Shown in pieces: positions 23,901-34,032 of a stretch of 64,000 nt of DNA; position 1 is the first letter of the stretch, and every line of letters begins with the position of its first letter. Origin of the DNA: Chlorella sorokiniana (taxonomy: Eukaryota; Chlorophyta; Trebouxiophyceae; Chlorellales; Chlorellaceae); contig CP084612.1 of NCBI GenBank assembly GCA_025917655.1, positions 930,001 through 994,000 on the forward strand. Direction: 5' to 3'. The translations under genes and the position numbers were made by a program. Below the pieces are notes generated by a model. It was not told the DNA's origin, ran no database searches, and saw nothing but the letters and a program-made list of their open reading frames with translations.

Positions 23901-26509
23901 CTTGTTGCATACAAGATCACCCCCGCCCCCTGCCTTTATTGGTCCCAGGGTGCGAAGCGTGGGGGACGGCGAGCTGACTGTGACGCGCAACGGCAGCCCC
24001 CAGGAGGAGAAGGTGCCCTTCGGCACCTGCGTCTGGGCCACCGGCATCGCCATGCACCCGCTGGTGGGCCTGCTGCGCTGCGCTGGGCGGGCGGCAGCGA
24101 GTTGCCGGGAGGCCAGCGGCAGCCGGCGTGGCAACCGCACAGCCGCGCATGCGCAGCCCCGTCGGTCGACCGGCAGCTCGAGTTTGCCGGAGAAAGCCCT
24201 GGAGCCCTGCACACGTGCGCATGCCGCATGTTCTCGGCCCCTCGCATCCACCATCTCCTCCCCCTCCCCCAGGTGCGTGCGCTCAAGGAGCAGCTGCAGC
24301 GGGGCCTTGACGACGTGCAGAACTCGCGCACCGGGCTGGTGGTGGACCACCACTTGCGCGTCAAGGGCACCAACGGAACCGTCTTCTGCATGGGGGACGC
24401 CGCCGTCATACACCAGGTGGGCTGCGTGTGTGTGGTGTGTGTGTGTGTTTGGGGGCGGCGGCGAAGCCGCGGGATTGTGGACTGCGAGAAGCCCGGCTCA
24501 GACTGCACGCGCGCTGGGTTCGAGATGCCCTGCGACAAGGCCCGGGTCCTGCTGCTGGTGCCGCGGCCGCGCAACGCAGCGGCGCGTGCCTCTCTGGAGA
24601 AGGCCCGCCACGCCCTGGAGCCTCCCGCCCGAAACGCCCGCCCCTCCTTGTGCGAGCACGATGCAGGACAAGGCGGTGGAGAACGCGGCGAAGCTGTTTG
24701 CGGAGGCCGACAGCAACAAGGACAACTGCCTGTCCCGCACCGAAGTCACCGACCTGCTCAAGCGGGTGGGTGGGCGGGTGGGGCTGCGGGTTTCATACTG
24801 TTTGTGGTGCGTGTGGGCTGCGCTCTCTTGCTGGGCTGCGGGGAGTAACGCGGTATGAGTGTGTGTATTGGAGGGCGGAGTGGGGTTCTCTTGCCTGGGC
24901 AGGGTGGCCAGGCAGCAGAGCGCAGGTCTGGCGGGGGCGTGTACGCAGGTGCAGCCTCTCTCCGGCCGTGCGGGCGCAGCCTGGCTGGCTTTCGAACCGC
25001 CCCCGCCTGGCCAACGTCTCACCCCGTTGGCGCCTTTGGGTACCGCAGGCGGGCAAGCAGTACCCTCAGATGGGCGAGCTGGCGGCCATGCTGGAGGAGG
25101 GGGTGCTGGAGAAGGCGGCGCGCGGTGTATGGGGCTCCTCCCGCAAGGAGGGCCGCTACTCCAAGTGCGCCTCAAGGGGCTGGGTGGCCGGTGGCTGCTC
25201 GCGGTGTTGCCCGCTGGCCAGGCCGCCCCGCTTTCACGTCCTAAGCAGGTTCCGGGTTGATTGCCCACAAGCACACATGTATGCCTTCCTCCCCTTCCCT
25301 TTCCCATAAAAAACCAACCGAACTCCAATAACACACCATTTACAAGCTGCCGCCCGCGTGCGCCCCCTTTGTGCCCCCACGACGTTCCCCTTCACGCAGG
25401 CACATCGAGCGGCTGAAGAAGGGGCTGTCGTTCGAGGAGTTCCAGGAGCTGCTGCGCGACATGGACACCCTCATGCGCTCGCTGCCGCCCACCGCGCAGG
25501 CAAGCCCTGCGGTTAGGGAGGCACGGGGGAGGAGGCAAGAGCAAGAGAGCCGCTGCGCAAACAGGCGGCTGCAGGGCTGCTCTGCGAAAGGGCCGGCAGG
25601 CTCACGCGGCAGCCGGCCTGGTTGACGGGTGCCTGGGGGGTCGAGAGGCCTCTGTCGGCGGAAGGGGGTTGAACTGACCTCGCTGTGCTTGCTGTGAACG
25701 CTGTCCATTGTGACCACCACCATTTACACACACTCCCTTTGCCCCCTCCACCTCGGCTGCCCCCCCCGCAGGTGGCCTCTCAGGAGGGCAAGTACCTGGC
25801 CAAGCTGTTCAACTCGCACACCCTGGCCGCCGTCCCCGCCCGCCCCCGCCCTGGCCGCGGCCTACGGCAACCCGCACGACAAGAACATCGGCTTGGATGT
25901 GTGGGTGCCCATGCCCCCCGACGCGGCGCCCTTCAAGTGAGCCGCAGCGCCCGCCCGTGGACCGGTGGAACTGCCGCTCTTCTGCAGCAAACCTCTTGAT
26001 CTGTCACACGAGGATGGTTTCCATGCGGCCGCCGCGTGCATTTGCAGCCTTGCGCGCCAGGGCGAGGGGTTTGGGCGCCCGAGCTGTGCGTGCTGACCGT
26101 GCCGCCGTGCGCTGGCGCTCCCCGCCCACCCGCAGGGCCCGCTTCTTCGGCAGCTTTGCGTACGTGGGCATGGATCGCGCGGTGCTGTCCCTGCCCGGCA
26201 CCTTCCCCTTCTCCGCCCTCCAGGGCTGGCTGGTGGGGCTGACCTGGCGCGGCTTCGAGACCTGGGGCCAGGTGTGTGTGTGGGGGAGGGGGAGGGGAGG
26301 CTGCTGCGCCGCTCTATGGGCAGGCGCAGGGCGCCACCCACTCGCATGCCCTGCTGCCGTGCTGCCCCCAGGCAACACACCCACCCATTCGCACCGGCCC
26401 ACCCGCTCCTCCCCTGCCTGCTGTGCAGGTGTCTGCCCGCAACCGCTGGATGGTGCAGAGCGACTGGCTGCGCACCAAGCTGTTTGGGCGCAACCTGAGC
26501 GAGGTGTAG
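20965..26509 (+). CDS. Type II NAD(P)H dehydrogenase with EF-hand (NDB-like)
   Basis: These single-subunit flavoenzymes oxidise NAD(P)H and reduce quinone without pumping protons; EF-hand forms usually face the intermembrane space and respond to calcium. The start ([21 protein letters not shown]) looks like a mitochondrial leader, followed by a short hydrophobic stretch. Visible motifs in order: [19 protein letters not shown] (FAD Rossmann, about 21448-21505), [18 protein letters not shown] (about 21715-21770), [19 protein letters not shown] (NAD Rossmann, about 23188-23240), [29 protein letters not shown] (about 24373-24415), EF-loop [12 protein letters not shown] (about 24710-24745), [10 protein letters not shown] and the C-terminal [19 protein letters not shown] then [13 protein letters not shown]. 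Single missing bases are evident at 21725-21729, 22791-22793 and about 25831-25855. The stop is TAG 26507-26509. Confidence 0.88.
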
Positions 26510-27225
26510 GGGGCAGCGTTGCCGCCAGGAAGCTGCCGTGAAGCTGCCTCCGTGCTGACATGGTGCCGCTGCTCGGCCCCCTGCCTCGAACAAGCATATG
26601 CCACACTTCCCTTACACCCCACCTCAGCTGTCCGTCGCATCTGTCGCTGCGGCAGGCTCGTTGGTGCTCTTCTGCCACAAGCACATAAAGTTTCGCTCAG
26701 AGCGGCTCCTCCTGCACATGCCCCTGCACATTTCCTAGGGGTTGGCCTGCCCGCTCGCCGTGCGGCTGCGCCTGTCCACTGCAGGCGGCGGCTCTCATGG
26801 CAGGGCAACCCTGCTCCCCGTCATATCCCAGCGACCACCCCCCGCACTTGTCACACAAGCACCCGGTTGCATGTATTCTAGCATACACACCCTGCTTTCC
26901 ATTGCCATTTCATTCCAGTCAGCTTTCAGGACGTCTTGGGTGTGCTGAAGCAACCAATGCTACATTGTGTAAAGCAGACGAATGCCAGGCCTCAAGCTGA
27001 CAGCTGGGGCGGACGAGTTGAGAAGGCGGCGCCGCTGGAAAGCGTGCCGCCAGCACCACAGCCATGTGACATGTTTGTGCGCCGGATGCGCAGGTCGTTG
27101 CACACCTTTGGACCAGTATCATATAGCGCCCAGCATCAAACCTGCGCCTTGAGCGGCGGCCTGTAGAGAAACCCTTCGGGCGAACAGCGCTTCCAGCGCT
27201 CGCAGCGGGCGAATTACGATCCGAA
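26510..27225. other. NDB 3' region and promoter of the chimeric kinase gene
   Basis: No gene supported. A TGTAA lies at 26968-26972, 459 nt past the NDB stop, and may end its transcript. The segment after it should contain the next gene's promoter. Confidence 0.45.
26968..26972 (+). promoter_or_regulatory. TGTAA poly(A) signal, NDB gene
   Basis: First plus-strand TGTAA after the NDB stop. The distance is long for a 3' UTR but within the range seen in green algae. Confidence 0.4.
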
Positions 27226-30200
27226 ATGAGCACGCCAAGCGGAAGGGAGGAGTGCCAACCGCGGGATGAGCCTGCCCAGGGGACGGCGCTGCCTGCGAGG
27301 CCGCCCACCGAGAAACGCAAGCGCAGCGACAGCGTGGGATCGCTGGAGCCGCAGCCAGTGGTGGCTGCCAGCGCCATGGACACGCCTGCCCACGTGCAGC
27401 GCCAGCCAACAGCCGAAAAACAGCAGCTGGCGCCCGCCGCCGCACGCCCTCGCTGCCGACGCCCCCCCGCCGCCGTTGTAGCGCGGGTGCAGCGCAGCCA
27501 GGGCCCGAGGCGTTGGCATGAAGACGAATGCGCCGGCGATAATGCACACTTGGGAGGGCACCCTGAGCTGCAGCCTGGAGATGAAGAGTTCTTCGGTGCT
27601 CTAGAGGTGCCGCCCCCTTCTCCTGGCCCAGCGCCCTGACGCCACGCATCTGCGCCCACGCCACCCACCTGCCGCCAAACCATTGCATGCTCCCGTGCGA
27701 CAGGGCCCCACACCTTCTCTGTCCGTGCCCACCAGGTTGAGGAGGCGGAGCGTGAGCTGGCGCCAGAGGCGGCGAAGGAGCGGCGCCTGCTGCGCCTGCT
27801 GCTGCACCTGAAGAACGGCGAGCGGCCGCAGTACAAGTCCGCGCTGAAGCAGCTCACGGGTGAGCTTCGCGCTGCCGCTGCTGCATCGGCGGAAGGGAGG
27901 CTGCTCCCACCTCGGCTGAGCAGAGCCTGATGCTGCCGCGTCCATGAACGCACGCCATCCTTTTTTCTCCTTCCTTCCTTCAGAGAGCGCCCGTGAATTT
28001 GGTGTTCACCTGCTGGTTGGCAAGATGCTGCCGATGCTTCAGTCCGCGCTGCTGGGGGAGGCCGAGCGGAGGCGGCTGGTCAAGGTGAGGTGGCAGCACC
28101 CCGCTGCATGTGCTCTGCCGCCTGCCTGCTGGTCGCCGACTTCGAGCTGTGATGCCCAGGCCCTGAGCTGGTTGGCACCCCTGCCCCCCCAATGATGTTA
28201 TCAAGGCGCTGGATCGGGCTCTGTTTAAAATCAAAGAGCTGGTGAGGGCGCCATGGAGGGTCAAGCATTCCGTGCGCTCCTCTTTCCCAGGCCGCATGCA
28301 TCACCCCGCGCCCGTTGAGCGCTGCCTCACGGATTGCTCCGCCGCACCTGAGCTCCTTCCCTTCGTCGCCCGCCCCTGCAGCTGCCCAAGAAGCGCATGC
28401 CCGCCTCGAAGCTGCGGCGCAGGTTTGCATCCGCCCTGGACCCCCGGCCCTGGACGCTGCTGGAGACCGAGCTTGTGGTCGACCCCCAGCCGCTGGGCCG
28501 GGGCTCCTACAGCGAGGTGTGCTGGGAGGTCGAGGGCACGGGAGTTCAGCAGGGAGCAGGAGCAGCAAGCTAACGGCGCTTGTTACAGGCTCCCCCAGCC
28601 CCCGACTCCCCCCCACAGCGCCCTCCGTTGCTGCCTCTGCCCCCACAGGTGCACCTGGCCGACTGGCACGGCACCATGGTCGTGTTCAAGAAATTCTTGC
28701 GCAGCAGGGGCAGGAGCTGCGTCGGGCACGACAGCCAGCCGCTGGACACCGCACTAGCCCGGGCAGAAGAGGTGGGGTGGCATGCATCGCCGTTTTAGTT
28801 CTTTTGTTGTTTTTGTGTGCGGTGGCGATGGTGGATGAGGGAATGGGCTGAATCAGGGGCGGGGGAGGGGGTTGGAGGGGGCGCTTAACCCTAAGCGGTT
28901 GTTGCCACCTTCGCCCGTGGCCCCCCGGGCCCCACCCCGCAGGAGGCGAGCTTGTTGGCGCTCCTGCGCCACCCAAACGTGGTGCCCTTCCTCGGCCTGT
29001 GCCGCTCGCCGCCCGCCGTGGTCATGGGTGGGTTGGGCTGCTTGCATGGGCCGCCGCCCTCTTCTCCTGCCTGCCGCTCGCCGCCTGGACATGCCTTGCC
29101 GGCTGGCATGCCGACGTGTGTACCACTTCCGCCGCCGCCCTGCAGAGTATTGTGCACGGGGATCGCTGTGCGACGTGTTGAAGGCTGCACGCAGCGACCC
29201 GGCGCTGGCTGCCGAGCTGAGCTGGCAACGCCGCCTCAACCTGGTGCGACCCGCTCTCCTCAAACTCCTTCACATCCCCATCGTGTTGCCGTTGTGCGTG
29301 TCGGCCCGTTTCCCTTATTCCACATCCCTGGTTCTCCGCCCGTTTACCACACCGCTCCTCAGGCGCTGGACCTGGCCTGCGGGATGGCGTACCTGCACAC
29401 CCGCCCCGCCCCTGTCGTGCACCGCGACCTCAAGTCGCCCAACTGCTTTGTCGCCGCCGACTGGCGCCTGAAGGTGGGCCGGCACGCGGGGCTGCGCCCC
29501 AGTGAGCCCGGGCCCCTGCTCTTGCGTGTGCAGGTTTGCGCCGCCGCCGCTGCTGCAGGCAGCAGACTGTTTTTGCGCTGCCAGGGGTGCGGTCATGCAG
29601 GCTGTTGGCTGGCAACCTCCTCCCGCTCTTACCGCAGGTGGGAGACTTGAACCTCAGCAAGGTGCTGGAGAACGGGGAGGCGAGCAGCGACGGCGAGGCG
29701 GTGATGAACTCGGTGAGCGCCCTGCCGGCCCGCGAGGACAGCCGACCTGGGACGCCGGGCGTGCCCGCAGGCAGCCAAGGCTGCAGGCTCACGCCTCATG
29801 CCTCGTGTGTGGTGCCCCCAATCTCCACCCCCGCTGTCCGCCTGCAGCGCTGGTTGGGGCCGGAGGTGACAAGCGGCGGGCCGGCCACGCTGGCAGCCGA
29901 TGTCTACTCTGGCAGCATGGTGCTGTGGGAGCTGCTGACCTGGCAGCTGCCCTGGGCGGGGGAAAACAACACGTGGGAGGTGTGCTTGGTGGTGTGGATG
30001 AGTGGTGATGTGGCTTGTGGTGGTGTTGAGAGCCTGTGGGGCTCCGCGGCAGGATGGTGGTGGTGTGTGTGGGTGATGTGGGGTGGTAGCTGGGGGTGGA
30101 ACCATAGCTGCGCAGTAGGTGGGGTTTGGGGTCCGGGGGGTTGGGTGTGTTTGTGGGGGTTGGGGTGTGTGTGTGTGTGGTGGGGGGGGCAAACAGCCCA

Positions 30201-30620
30201 GGCACTTCCCGAGCGCCTTCCATGCCGTTGTGTTGTGTACTTGCTGTCTACTTTGCATGTGCCCTGTGCCCGGAACCGGTAGCCATGCTGGCGCTTGCAC
30301 TTCCATGTTTAAGACGTAGTTCTACCTGCATGCTGCCAATTCTGCTCATGCAGATCGCAAGACAGATCAGAATCGGTGAGCGGCCGCCAGTGCCTCCACT
30401 GGAGGAGCTGCCAGGCCCAGCAGCAGCATCCGTCCCTGGCTTGAACGCGTACATCGCCCTCATGCGGCGGTGCTGGGACCCACGGGCCGAGGCTCGGCCC
30501 TCCTTTGTCGAGGTTGCTGCGGAGCTCAGGTGTGCTGGCTTACTGAAGGGGCTGCTGCCGCTGGTGGCGTCGCTTCACGCCGCAGCGGAAAGCGCGCCAT
30601 TCCAGGTCAGAGCGATATGA
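27226..30620 (+). CDS. SF3B1-fragment / Raf-like protein kinase chimera
   Basis: Exons A 27226-27606, B 27736-27859, C 27984-28084 and D 28206-28241 give a basic low-complexity head (EKRKRSDSVGS). This leads into a clear match to the start of the SF3B1 HEAT array: ERELAPEAAKERRLL, LKNGERPQYKSALKQLTE, SAREFG, LVKALDRALFKIKEL. SF3B1 is the U2 snRNP SF3b155 subunit; here homology stops after the first repeat or two. Exon E (28382-28516) joins in phase 0 and starts a TKL/Raf-like kinase: glycine loop PLGRGSYSEV, lysine in MVVFKKF, LRHPNVVPFLGL, catalytic HRDLKSPN (29420-29443), GDLNLSK in place of DFG, RWLGPEV for the APE site, DVYSGSMVLWELLTWQLPW and RCWDPRAEARPSF. The C-terminus is unsettled: reading through ends at 30620, while splicing at 30605 to about 30651 would end near 30724. 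All junction phases from A to E agree, but one transcript is not proven. Confidence 0.68.
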
Positions 30621-30724
30621 TTTGCCTGCATGAGCCCCTATCTCGAGTGCAGGAAGCTTCTGAAGGAGGAAGATCAGGCTGCGCAACAGCCAACAGCTGT
30701 GCCCGCCAGACGGGAGGAGCTTGA

Positions 30725-31578
30725 GGCAGCAGCGGGCGCGGCGCTGGACTGCGGAGCGCAGCGGGTATCCAACGACGAAGATGCGCCGGCAAGGCCTGCC
30801 AAGCGAGCCCGGGCCGCACCCAGCCCAACACACACTAGACAGGCTTGCGGCTGGCTGCACCAACTGTGCTGACCCCGCTGCCTGTGGCGTTGGGCTGCTG
30901 CGCGTTGTGGCAGTGGAGGCGAGTGCCGCCTGTGGCTAGCGTGAAAAGCAGACGGCGCCTCCCCCTTTTTGCATCCACTTTTCTTTTGCGAAATCTGTGG
31001 TGAGGGAACCCTAAGAAACAACCAGAACCAGCAGATTGGAATCCGGGTGCCAGGTGGATCCGGGCAAAAGCAGGGGACGAGCATGAAAAGCCGGGCTGGT
31101 TGAACCCTTCCACTCGTCATTTCTCTAAGCGACATTGCAAAGGGAAGCACCTTGACTAAGGTTGGTTCTTGTGCCGGGCACATGCGGGTGCCTTGCCGTC
31201 GCACCCCGCGGCCAGCTTGCAGCCTCGATGGTTGTTATGCGTCACGAATGTACATGGCAACACGAGCAAGATGCACCGACCAAGCCCGCTCAGGGCTTCA
31301 AGCAAACGACAGCAGCCACTTGCCTTGCAGTCTGCCTCTGTTCTGCCCCTGTCGGTTGTTGCGTCACGTGCTTTTGAGTTTAACCATGACTGTCGAGCTC
31401 GCGGCCGCCAGGTGCCGAGCGCCGGGTCGGCCGGCCGCGGCCCAGACGCCGCTGGCGGCGCTGCAGACATTGCGGCTCTGTGGGCCCCTCCCCCACCCCC
31501 CAACCTTCAACTCTCCCCACAAGCAGCCCCAAACTATTCACTCACTCGGTATGTTACGCTCGTTCCTGTCGCAGCAAC
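30725..31578. other. Intergenic, kinase 3' flank and cystatin promoter
   Basis: A frame at 30630-30872 encodes a basic tail ending RPAKRARAAPSPTHT, which could be an alternative last kinase exon. Beyond about 30900 nothing coding is seen. The segment 30950-31380 is less GC-rich. Confidence 0.4.
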
Positions 31579-33474
31579 CATGCGTCCTGCCGGCATCCTG
31601 CTCCTCACGCTGCTCCTGGGGGCGGCGCTCGCGTCTGCTGTGGGCGACGACGGCATGGACGGCCATGACGGCCAACAGTACGGCAGCTTTGGGCCCCCCC
31701 GCCACCTGTGGGCCCGAGGGCCTGCCCGGCGGGTGGAGCAAGATTGAGGGCGGCGTGGCCGACAACGTGCTGGAGGCGGTGCTGCAGGAGCTGGACGCCG
31801 CATACGGTGCGGTTTGGGGCAGCAGGGCTGCGAAGCTGGTGCTGCGTGGGGGCTGACAGGGACTCAAGCAGGGACCGGAGGATGAGGAGTGGGAGAGAAC
31901 ATGAGCGAGAGCTTGCCGGTGCGTCTCTGACTGCCGCCCCGTCGCCCCCTCCGCCCCACCGCCCTCCCGCCCCTCGCCTCTCTGGCAGGCGCCAACCTGA
32001 CCGCTCTGCTGGGTGGCTCCGAGTTCTGTCCCCCGAGGACCTGGACACTTCCGTGGACGGGTGCTCCCAGGTGGTGGCTGGCACCAACTACAAGGTGAGC
32101 CGGGCGTGCCGCGGGCCAGAACACCGCGCCGCCCGGCTGCAGGCTCTGCGCGGCATGCGCCTCGCAGGGACCCAACAAAGCATTGCCTTGCCCAAGGCAG
32201 GGAGCAGGCTTGCAGCACCCCTGACAAGGCCCCCTTTCCCCCTGAGAAGCTGTGGGTCAACGTGTCGTGCGCTACAGCAGGCGCCAACTACACGCTGGGG
32301 CTCATCGTGGATGCCTTCGAGCCGCTGCCCTCCGCCGCCAACACCGCGGTGCAGGTGGGCGGGCTCTGCTTGGGCGGAGTGGAGGAGGGAGAAAGGGGGG
32401 CACGGGGGGCCTGAACGGGCCTGCTCCCACCCTCCACCCATGTGTGTTTGCACCAAGTCGGCGGCCTGTGGCGGCGACTGCCCCCTTGGCATGCCAGCCT
32501 GTCGGCTTCCGGAACTTGCTAGCTTCCGGAATCATGATCCTCGCCCCCAGCCATCCGCAACGCTTTTTGCCTTCCCGCTTCCGCTGTCATCACTCCGCTG
32601 CGTCTCCATGTTTGCATCCGTTACAGATCTACGACCTTGATGTCGAGTTCATCGCCAGGAACGGCTACCAGCTGAACATAGATCTGGACGATGGTGGGCA
32701 GGGGCGGGGGGCTCAACTACGGGGAGTCGTGCACAACAGAAGGGGTCCACCCAGGGATGCCGAAGCGGGTGCTGCTGGTTCGTGCCCGCCGCTCCCGGCC
32801 TTCAGCACGCTGTGCTGTGCCCACCCCCCGGCCCTCCCTCCCTTGTTCCAGGCATGCACGACGACCGCTTTGATTTCAACACCACCATCGGCGGAATCAC
32901 CTCCAACGACGACTGGTGAGGCGGCTGCCAGCTGGTTGGCTTGTGGCAGATCTGCCAGCAGCGACGAATCCCGCCCGGGGGTGCGGGGGGGGTGCGGCGG
33001 TGGTATGGATCTCCTTGCCCTTCAGCACGAAGGTGGCCAGCCCAGACGCTTCACACTATTGCCGCCGGCGGAGCATGCGCAGGACGGGGGATGGGAGCGA
33101 CGCCAGCGACGACACCATTGGAAGCACCACCTCCGATGCATTGGTGAGCGAGGGCGACACCGACCTGGATGACGCGTCTGGCGCCAGCAGCATGGACGAC
33201 GGCGACAGCGACGACCTGGGCGACAACAACGGTGGGTGCTGGGCCTGCGGCGGCAGCCGGCGAAGCCGGCCAACAGGCTGAGGGCGGGGTGCCTCCCGGC
33301 TGGCAGCCACGGCGACCCTGTGGGGCATGCAGCAGCATGCATGAACACCCCGTCACACGAGCCGGCCTGCGACTCAACGCTGGCATAATCTTCCTCCTGG
33401 GCCCCGCAGGCCTGAACCCCAACACAAACACCGTGACTGGCGTGGTAGGCAGCGCCGCTGGCGGCCGCCGTTGA
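31579..33474 (+). CDS. Secreted cystatin-like cysteine-protease inhibitor with acidic tail
   Basis: The ATG at 31579 opens a good signal peptide (MRPAGILLLTLLLGAALASA). The next part reads GGWSKIEGGVADNVLEAVLQELDAA, with the N-terminal glycine and helix of cystatins, then GSEFCPPEDLDTS and the inhibitory-loop motif QVVAGTNYKLWVNVSC (about 32068-32272), matching QxVxG. Later exons encode ANYTLGLIVDAFEPLP, IYDLDVEFIARNGYQLNIDLD (32627-32693), FDFNTTIGGITSNDDW, a Ser/Asp-rich acidic stretch (about 33024-33230, e.g. DDASGASSMDDGDSDD) and a short C-terminus (stop 33472-33474). Frame slips sit at the C runs 31694-31700 and 32030-32034. Cystatins block papain-type proteases; a secreted or vacuolar place of action is inferred. 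The acidic tail is not a usual cystatin feature. Confidence 0.7.
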
Positions 33475-34032
33475 GAGCAGAGTGACGGGCCGGCGCTGCC
33501 CTGGCTGGAGCACGCGGGTGTGGGGCAACGCCACGTTTTAAAGGCCCATCCAGCAATGCACAGAACAGGCTTGCACATGACATGCACTGGAGCTCTCCAG
33601 CGCTGAAGCCAACTTTGAGCTGAAGTTAGTACGCGCGGCAAGAAGCCAAGACTTGTGGCCATCCGGATGACACCCACACTTGCATTGATCCCATTGCACA
33701 CTTTTGCGAATGATTGGTCAATATATCCTGTTTCCACCCTTACTGGTTTGTACTCTTTCCGTCCAGACAACGAGCGCAGACCCTGTTAACAGCGCAGCAG
33801 TAGCTTCACACACCAATTTCCACTGTCTTCGAGGGTCTTCAAGGGGCATTCAAATCACTGTCTGATTTGAGCTGAGTTGAAGTGGGTTACAAGGGCCGCA
33901 TGCGGGCTCAGCTCTGCGGCAGTTGTGTTAGCGGCACCTCGCTCTGCCCGCTTTGCGACAGCAGGCTATCTCTGCGTGATGCCGCCCTCAGCCCCGCCAG
34001 TTTGAGTTTCCCCGTATTCATCAAGTGCAGCC
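33475..34032. other. Intergenic, relatively AT-rich
   Basis: No gene seen. From 33600 to 33900 the base composition is clearly less GC-rich. It probably contains the cystatin 3' UTR and the promoter of the coiled-coil gene. Confidence 0.4.
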
